Assembly (NCBI RefSeq): GCF_001888805.2
Contig: NZ_CP019113.1
Location: 1 to 64,000 of the forward strand
DNA: 64,000 nt
Reading direction: 5' to 3'
From: Enterobacter sp. SA187
GTDB lineage: Bacteria > Pseudomonadota > Gammaproteobacteria > Enterobacterales > Enterobacteriaceae
This document shows, piece by piece, positions 32,627-40,800 of this stretch; position 1 is the stretch's first letter; the number at the start of each line of letters is the position of its first letter. The translations under genes were made by a program, and so were the position numbers. The notes beneath the pieces were generated by a model that saw only the letters and a list, made by a program, of their open reading frames with translations, did no database searches and had not been told where the DNA came from.

Positions 32627-34306
32627 ATGAATTCGTCACATAAAATAGCGATAATAATATCGGCTGTTAGCAGCCTGCCATTTCCGTTTTCCGTCTTTGC
32701 CGCAGAACCTGATAATCAATTTATTATTCAGCAGCAGCGTCAAAGAGCGATTGAGCAGCAGCTAACGCCACAGACCCCGGACGTTCGTTTATCCGAACCC
32801 TCTACCGGTTATGGGCGCATTAATTTCCCGACCGAAACGCCCTGCTTTGCCATTAACCGCGTTGAAATCAGCGGCAAAGATGCCCTGCCGCGCTGGTTGC
32901 CGTTACAGCATATCGCCAGCCAGGCGGAGGGTCGCTGTCTGGGCGGGAAAGGCATTAACCTGCTGATGAGCACCCTGCAAAACCGCATCGTCGATCACGG
33001 CTGGATCACCACCCGCGTTCTTGCCCCATCGCAGGATCTGAAAAGCGGAACCCTGAAGCTGGCTATCGTGCCGGGCAATATTCGTCACGTAGCACTGACT
33101 GATGACAGCGATGACTATATCCAGCTTTACAGCGCCTTCCCGGCGCACGAGGGCAAGCTGCTGGATCTGCGAGACATTGAACAGGGGCTGGAAAACTTAC
33201 AGCGTCTGCCTACGGTCGAGGCGAGCATGGAGATTGTCCCCGGCGAGAAACCCGGCGAGAGCGATGTGGTCATCACCCGTAAGCAATCGAAAATGTGGCG
33301 TCTGGGCCTGTCGCTGGATGACTCCGGCACCGAAACCACCGGACGCTATCAGGGCGGCGCGACCCTGTCGCTGGATAACCCCTTCTCGCTGAGCGATCTT
33401 TTATACTTCTCCGCCAGTCACGATCTGGATAACAAGGGCGGTAAAGGCAGCAAGAACTATACCGCGCACTATTCCGTGCCCTTCGGTTACTGGATGCTGG
33501 GGGTCACCGGCAGCGATTTTGATTACCATCAGACCGTTGCCGGTGAGAACGCCGATTACCGCTACAGCGGCAAAAGCAAAAACCTTAACGTGCAGTTAAG
33601 CCGTGTGCTGCACCGCAGCGGCTCGCAGAAAACCTCATTTAGCTATGAGATCCTGACCCGCGAAACCCGCAACTATATCGATGATACGGAAGTCGGTGTA
33701 CAGCATCGCCAGACCGCCGCCTGGCGCGCCGGCTTGCAGCACCGCCACTATATCGGTCAGGCGACGCTGGATGCCGGGATCAGCTATCAGCGCGGCACCC
33801 GCTGGTTTGGCGCGCAGCCTGCGCCGGAAGAGTATTTTGGTGACGCAACCGCCCTGAGCAAAATTATTCAGCTTAGCGCCGGGCTGGATCTGCCGTTTGA
33901 GCTTGGCTCGCAGCAGTTCCGCTATAACGTCCAGTACCAGCGTCAGGTGAGCAACACCCCGCTGACGCCGCAGGAGCAGTTCGCCATCGGCAACCGCTGG
34001 ACGGTGCGCGGCTTTGACGGCGAACGTACACTGAGCGCCAGCCACGGCTGGTATGTGCGTAACGACGTCGCCTGGCGCACGCCCGTTCCCAATCAGGAAC
34101 TCTATCTTGGCGCAGATTACGGCGAAGTGGGCGGCTACAGTTCGGAATATCTCATCGGCAAGCATCTGGCGGGCGGCGTGGTCGGTCTGCGCGGTAGCGC
34201 GTTTAACACCGGTTATGACCTGTTCGCCGGACGTCCGTTCTCGAAGCCGGACGGATTCCGCACCAGTTCCACCACCCTCGGGTTTAACCTGAACTGGAGC
34301 TGGTAA
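32627..34306 (+). CDS. cdiB: Two-partner secretion outer-membrane transporter (CdiB/FhaC/ShlB family)
   Basis: 559 residues from the ATG at 32627. After the signal peptide (ending FPFSVFA) comes a plug/POTRA part with QQRQRAIEQQLTP and two POTRA domains (about residues 60-205; CFAINRVEISG and VPGNIRHVAL), then a 16-stranded barrel ending in SSTTLGFNLNWSW with C-terminal Trp. The barrel has the conserved RWTVRGFDGERTL (loop L6 motif RGF). It exports the CdiA-like protein. Stop and next start overlap as TAATG. Confidence 0.92.
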   Translation: MNSSHKIAIIISAVSSLPFPFSVFAAEPDNQFIIQQQRQRAIEQQLTPQTPDVRLSEPSTGYGRINFPTETPCFAINRVEISGKDALPRWLPLQHIASQAEGRCLGGKGINLLMSTLQNRIVDHGWITTRVLAPSQDLKSGTLKLAIVPGNIRHVALTDDSDDYIQLYSAFPAHEGKLLDLRDIEQGLENLQRLPTVEASMEIVPGEKPGESDVVITRKQSKMWRLGLSLDDSGTETTGRYQGGATLSLDNPFSLSDLLYFSASHDLDNKGGKGSKNYTAHYSVPFGYWMLGVTGSDFDYHQTVAGENADYRYSGKSKNLNVQLSRVLHRSGSQKTSFSYEILTRETRNYIDDTEVGVQHRQTAAWRAGLQHRHYIGQATLDAGISYQRGTRWFGAQPAPEEYFGDATALSKIIQLSAGLDLPFELGSQQFRYNVQYQRQVSNTPLTPQEQFAIGNRWTVRGFDGERTLSASHGWYVRNDVAWRTPVPNQELYLGADYGEVGGYSSEYLIGKHLAGGVVGLRGSAFNTGYDLFAGRPFSKPDGFRTSSTTLGFNLNWSW

Positions 34307-34854
34307 TGCGCGTTGGCGAGTATGACATCAAAGCGCCGCTGATCCTCGGCGGCGATGAGAACGAAGCCGAAGTCCTGGGCGCCAGCGTCTGGCTGTGGAT
34401 GCACTCCCCTCTGCACCGGGATGCGCCTCTGCACGCGCTGCCGACGCTGCTGCTGCCGATCATTAAACGCCGCCAGTACGTACTGGTGGCGAAAGACGAA
34501 CAGCCGATTTTCTTTTTCAGCTGGGCCTGGCTCGATCCGGAGTCGGAAGCCCGCTACCTCACGCGCCCGGCCATTGAAATGCGCGATGAAGACTGGGCCT
34601 CCGGCGACCGCATGTGGTGTATCGACTGGATCGCCCCCTTTGGCCATACCGCGGCGATGGGCAGCCTGATGCGCCGCGATCTCTTTCCCGATCACTGTCT
34701 GCGCGCCCTGCACCATCGCGGGCAGCAACTCGGCAAACGCGTGGTGATGCTGCACGGCAACCACGTCAGCCGCGAACAAGCACAAGCCTGGCAGCACGCC
34801 CATCCGTTAAGCGTCAATCTGCCGGAAGTTTTTAAAGGAATGCACCATGAATAA
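34306..34854 (+). CDS. HlyC-type toxin-activating lysine acyltransferase (CdiC-like)
   Basis: 182 residues. It aligns along its length with HlyC: VLGASVWLWMHSPLHR (S34-R38, including the conserved His), PIIKRRQYVLVAKDEQPIFF, FSWAWLDPESEARYL, and ASGDRMWCIDWIAPFGHT with the conserved Asp block. HlyC enzymes transfer fatty acyl groups from acyl-ACP to lysines of RTX toxins. HlyC-like CdiC partners of certain CdiA proteins are known. It lies between the transporter and the secreted protein, with 1-bp and 8-bp overlaps, so its substrate is probably the CdiA-like protein in the cytoplasm. Confidence 0.88.
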   Translation: MRVGEYDIKAPLILGGDENEAEVLGASVWLWMHSPLHRDAPLHALPTLLLPIIKRRQYVLVAKDEQPIFFFSWAWLDPESEARYLTRPAIEMRDEDWASGDRMWCIDWIAPFGHTAAMGSLMRRDLFPDHCLRALHHRGQQLGKRVVMLHGNHVSREQAQAWQHAHPLSVNLPEVFKGMHHE

Positions 34855-37800
34855 GAACCTGTACCGCATCGTTTTCAACAAAGCACGCGGCATGCTGATG
34901 GTGGTGGCCGACATCGCCCGCTCAGGCCGCGCGGGTTCTTCCCGTTCTTCCGGCATCGGTCATACGCACAGCCGCCTCGTCGGCAAAGTCAGCGCGCTGA
35001 GCTTCAGCCTGTGGCTGGCGATGGGCGTGGTGCACACGGCGCAGGCGGATATTATCGCCGACGCCGGCGCGCCGAAAAACCAGCAGCCGACGGTGCTCAA
35101 CAGCGCCAACGGCACCACGCAGGTCAATATCCAGACGCCGTCGGCGGCGGGCGTGTCGCGCAACAATTACAGCAAGTTTGACGTTAACCAGCAGGGGGCG
35201 ATCCTTAACAACTCCCATAAAAATGTGCAGACGCAGCTGGGCGGCATGGTGTCTGCCAACCCGTGGCTGGCGAGAGGCGAAGCGAAGATCATCCTTAACG
35301 AGGTCAATTCCCGGGATCCGAGCAAGCTCAACGGCATGATCGAAGTCGCCGGGCAAAAGGCCCAGGTGGTGATCGCCAACCCGGCAGGCATCACCTGTAG
35401 CGGCTGCGGCTTTATCAACACCAACCGCGCCACCCTGACCACCGGTCAGGCGCAGATGAACAACGGCAACCTGACCGGCTATAACGTTGAACGCGGTGAA
35501 GTGGTGGTGGATGGCGCAGGCATGGACACCTCAGGCGCGGATTACACCGACATCATCGCCCGTTCGGTGAAAGTGAACGCCGGGCTGTGGGCTAAGGATC
35601 TGAAAGTCACCACCGGGCGCAACCAGGTGGATGCCGCACACGAACAGATCAGCAAAGGCAGCGACGATGCCGCCACCCGTCCGCAACTGGCGGTGGATGT
35701 CTCCAGCCTCGGCGGCATGTACGCCGGTAAGATCCGCATGGTCGGCACCGAACAGGGCGTCGGCGTGCGTAACGCCGGGTCCATTGGCGCGCAGGCCGGT
35801 ACCGTTACCCTGACCGCTGACGGACGCATCGAAAACAGCGGCATCACCCGCGGCAGCGAAAATGTCGCCGTGCAGACGGCAGGCGAATTCAGCAACAGCG
35901 GCGTGCTGACCGCCGGCAATAATGTCCAGGTTCGCGCCGCCTCCCTCACCAGCAGTAAAAACAGCGTGCTGGCGGCCGGGGTGAATAACGACGGCAAACT
36001 GGCGGATGCCGGTGATTTACAGCTGGATACCAGCGGACAACTGACCGCCAGCGGGCAGACGCTGGCAGGCGGCAACCTCAGCGCGCGCGGCCGGGGTGTG
36101 GACGTCAGCGGCAGCCAGACTCAGGCAAAACGCGTGGTGCTGGATGGCGGCGCGGGGGATCTGAACACGCAAAATGCCCAGGTTAACGCCAGCGAGGTCA
36201 CCGCCCGCACCGGTAAACTGCTCAACAATAACGGCGGCAGTCTGAGCGCCGATACGCTCACGGTGAGCGCGGGCAGCCTGTCGAACCAGAAGGGTAAAAT
36301 TATTCAGGCGGGCAGCGGCACCCTTGCCGTTAACCTGCCGGGCAGCATTGATAACCAGCAGGGGCAGATCGCCGCCAACGGCAACGTACAGCTGGGCGCG
36401 CAGTCCATTGATAACACCGGCGGCCAGCTGCTGGCGGTGGCGGGTAACGCCAGCCTTGATGCCGGGACGATCACTAATCAGGACGGCCTGATCTCCGCTT
36501 CGGCGGGCGATGGCGATATTCGCAGCGCACAAACCCTGAACAACACCCGTGGGCGTATCGAAGCGGCGAAAACTCAGCGTATTAATGCCGCCGGGCTGGA
36601 TAACCAGCAGGGGGTGATTGTTGCGGATGGCGCGACCCTTGCGCTCAACAACGGCACGCTTAACAACCAGGCCGGATCGCTGCTCTCCCACGGCGCGCTG
36701 GATCTCAGCAGCGGCGCGATCAATAACCAGGACGGCTTCCTCGCCAGCGGCGGCAACTTTACCCTTACCGGCGGCGATATTGACAACACCGGCGGCCAGC
36801 TCGGTTCTGAACAGGCGCTGGACGCGCGTTTCGCCACCCTCAAAAACCAGAACGGCTCGCTGAAATCCGGCGACCTCATGAACCTCAACGGCGGCACGCT
36901 GGATAACCGCGACGGGGTCACGGGTGCGGGCAAGGCGCTGACGCTCAATGCGGATCAGGTCCTGAACCAGAAAGGGACGCTGGTCAGCGGCGACGCGGCG
37001 GCTATCAACGCTACCACCCTGAGCAATCAGGGCGGGCAACTGGCGGCGCAGCAGGCGCTGACCCTCGACGGCACCACCCTGACCAATGATGACGGCGGGC
37101 TGATCCAGAGCGGCGATGCGCTGCGTATCAGCGCCGACACCCTGAGCAACCGTAACAGCGGAGATAAAGGCGGCATCACCAGCCTTGGCGATATGACGCT
37201 GGCGGCAGGCGCGTTTGATAATGTCGGCGGCGTGGCGCTGGCGGGTAAAAATATCGCCTTTGACGGCCAGACGCTGGATAACCGCGACGGACAGCTGGTT
37301 GCCACTGACGGCCTCGCCCTCTCCCCTGCTGCCTCGCTGAATAACGCTTCCGGCCTGATGCAGGGCAACGGCGTCAACGTCACCACCCGCGATCTGAACA
37401 ACGCGGGCGGCACGCTGAACAGCCTCGGGGCGCTGAATATTTCCGGCGACGAGCTGAACAATGCGGGCGGCACGCTGGCGGCAAAAGGCGCGGCTGATAT
37501 TGATGCCGGCACGCTCAATAACCAGAACGGCGGCCGGGTGATCGGCGAGTCCGCCACCCGTCTGCACAGCAATCAGTTGCAAAACAGCGGTGGGCAGATC
37601 CAGTCAGTAGGCGATCTGCTGCTCGACAGCGCGGGCGGCGTGGTGGATAACCTCTCGGGGCTGATCCGCGGCGGCCAGGCGGTGACGGTCAACGCCGTTA
37701 ATTTTATTAACCAGAACACGCTGGGGGACAATCAGGGGCTGGAAGGCCAGCGCGTGGCGCTCAACACCGACAGCCTGAATAACCAGAGCGGCAGCATTCT

Positions 37801-40800
37801 GGCGGACGACGCCCTCACCGTGCGTAACAACGGCGAGCTGAATAACAACGCGGGGGCGCTGGCCTCCTCCGGCCTGCTGGATCTGGGCGGCGACGGGCTG
37901 CAACTACGTAACCAGGGCGGCACCGCAAAAGCCGGTAAACAGCTGACGGTAGACGCAGATTATATCGACGGCAGCGGACAGCTGCTGTCGCTGGGCGATA
38001 TGACGCTCAACAGCGGGCAGTCGCTGGATAACAGCGGCACCATCGCCGCCAACGGCAACGCCGCTGTGACCACCGCAGGCGATCTGACCAACAGCGGCAA
38101 ACTGCTGGCGGGCGGCGCGCTGGACGTGCAGAGCAAGAATATTACCAATACCGCCAGCGGCGAGATCACCGCCGGGCGTAACACCCTGAATGCACAGGGG
38201 ACGCTGGATAACCGTGGTCTGATCGACGGCAGCCTTACGCGCATCAATGCCGGAACCCTGAACAATATCGGCAGCGGTCGTATTTACGGCGATGTGGTGG
38301 GCGTCAATGCCGGAACCTTTAATAACCTCACGGAAAACGGCACGGCAGCAACGCTGGCCGGGCGTGAGCGGGTGGATCTGGGCGTCGGAACACTGAATAA
38401 CCGCGATCACGCGCTGATTTACAGCGCAGGCGACATGGCGATCGGCGGCACGCTGGATGATAAAGGTGTGGCGACGGGACGTGCGGGTACGATCAATAAC
38501 CACAGCTCCACCATTGAATCTGCGGGCAACATGCGTATCAACGCCGGACAGATCAACAACATCAACGATCATTTCTCCACCGCGCTGGTGACCGTCTCGC
38601 AGGAAGATCTCACCGAGTATCAGCACTCCGGCTCGACCAACCGCTGGAAGGCGGGCGATGAAGGCGTTTACGTTGACGGCAACTCCTCCGATGGCCTGCG
38701 CAACCTCAATACGCCGGAGCGCAGCGGACACGGTAACGATAATTTCAACCAGTATGATTACACCCGCACGGTGGAAGAGACGCGCATTCAGGAGAGCGAT
38801 CCGGCGAAGATCCTCGCGGGCGGCGATATGAGCATCACCGGCGATCGGCTGTTTAACGACAACAGCCAGGTGATCGCCGGGGGGACGCTTGATATCGACG
38901 GCGTGACCCAGGTGAAAAACGATGCGGTAAACGGCGAGCGCCACACCACCGACGTCGGTACCGTCACCCACTATTACCGCATCCGTCATAAAGGCAGCGA
39001 TGAACAGGGTGACGACAGAACTGCCTATGTGCCGCCGACGGCGATCCAGACCATTACCCTGAAACCGGGCCAGCTGGTCAGCAACGGCAGCGTACAGGGC
39101 AGCAATCTCTCCCTCAATCCGCTGAAAACGCCGGGGACTGACGTCACTATTGAACGGGCGAATCTGGTGAACGCGGGCGTCAAAGATGCCGGTCATGCGC
39201 CATGGCAGCAGACGGTTTCACCGGGCGAACCCGTCACGCCGCCAGCCGGTCAACAGTTTGAAGTGAACCCGGCGCAGGGGGCGATCCGCATTATCGGCGC
39301 CAATACCACGTTGCCGGACAACAGCCTGTTTAAAGTGAACCCGTCGGCGGACGTGCCCTATCTGGTGGAAACCGATCCGCGCTTTACCAACGAGCGCCAG
39401 TGGCTCGGCAGCGACTATATGCAAAACGCCTTCACCAACGACGGCGATAACACCATCAAACGTCTGGGCGACGGCTACTACGAGCAGCGGCTGGTACGCG
39501 AGCAGGTGGTGGGTATCACCGGTCAGCGCTACCTCGACGGCTACAACAACGACGAAGAGCAGTTCAAAGCGCTGATGGATAAGGGCATCACCTTCGGCAA
39601 ACAATACTCGCTGAAACTGGGCGTGGCGCTGACGCCGGAGCAGATGGCGCTGCTGACCGGCGATATTGTCTGGCTGGTGAATACCCGCGTGCAGATGCCG
39701 GACGGCTCCATGCAGAACGTGCTGATCCCGCAGGTGTACGCGAAAGTGAAACCAGGGGACATCGACGGCTCCGGCGCGTTGATCGCCGGTAATAACGTCT
39801 CGATGAAGCTCAACGGCGATCTGTTTAACTCCGGCACCATCGCCGGACGCCGCGTGCTGCAACTGGACGCCGATAACATCACCAACCAGGCGGGCCTGAT
39901 CCAGGGCGCAGATGTGCGCCTTAATGCCCGCCGCGATATCAACAGTATCGACGGGGCCATCATCGGCAACGACACCCTGCTGGCGAATGCAGGTCGCGAT
40001 ATTAACGTCACCAGCACGGTGAGAAGCGCTGAGAGTGCCAGCGGTGAGAACAGCTTCACCCGCACCACCATCAACAGCGTCTCCGGCATTTACGTGCAGG
40101 GAGATGACGGCAAACTGGCGTTGCAGTCCGGGCGTGACATCACCCTGACCGGCGCGCAGGTGATCGCCAGCGGTGAAAACGGCAAGGCGCAGCTGGTGGC
40201 CGGACGCGATCTGAACCTGGATACCGTCACCACCGCGCGCGGCGATAAGCTGGTGTGGGATGCGGACAACACCCTGACGCAGAGCAGCCGCGATCACACC
40301 GGCAGCCTGGTGAGCGCCACCGGCGGCGTGGTGATGGGCGCAGGCAATGACATTAATGCCCGCGGCGCGGCGGTGAAATCTGACGGCGCGCTGGCCATGC
40401 GTGCTGGTCACGACGTAAATATCGAAGGCGTACTGAACGACAGCACGCTGGACGAGCGGCACAAAGTGGTGGGCGGCAACGGTTGGTTGTCGAAAACCAC
40501 CACCACTACCCGCGACACCGTTGATAAACAGCAGGTGCAGGGCAGCGAGCTGAGCGCGGGATCGGTAAACATCGCTGCTGGCAACAACCTGACCGTGGCA
40601 GGCAGCAGCGTCGTCGGCACTAACGACGTGGCGCTGCGCGCAGGCAACGATCTGACCCTCACCACCATGGGCGGCCGCAACGACGAAACGCACCTCAAGC
40701 AGGAGAAAAAATCCGGCCTGTTAAGCTCTGGCGGCATCGGCTTTACCGTCGGCTCGCGCAAGGAAACCACCGAGCAGGCGAGCCAGGCGAAGGCCGGTCA

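Noticed and set aside
36017..37582. Long antisense reading frame (521 codons) on the minus strand inside cdiA
   Set aside because: The repeats of cdiA are GC-rich with biased third positions, which keeps antisense frames open by chance. The translation is low-complexity with no domain, start signal or neighbour support. The same applies to frames at 39218-40693 and 40721-42529.
35900..37900. Short tandem-like repeats that might be read as a satellite or CRISPR
   Set aside because: They are coding repeats of the FHA beta-helix (NNxGG units), variable in length and without spacers. No CRISPR array was seen anywhere in the window.
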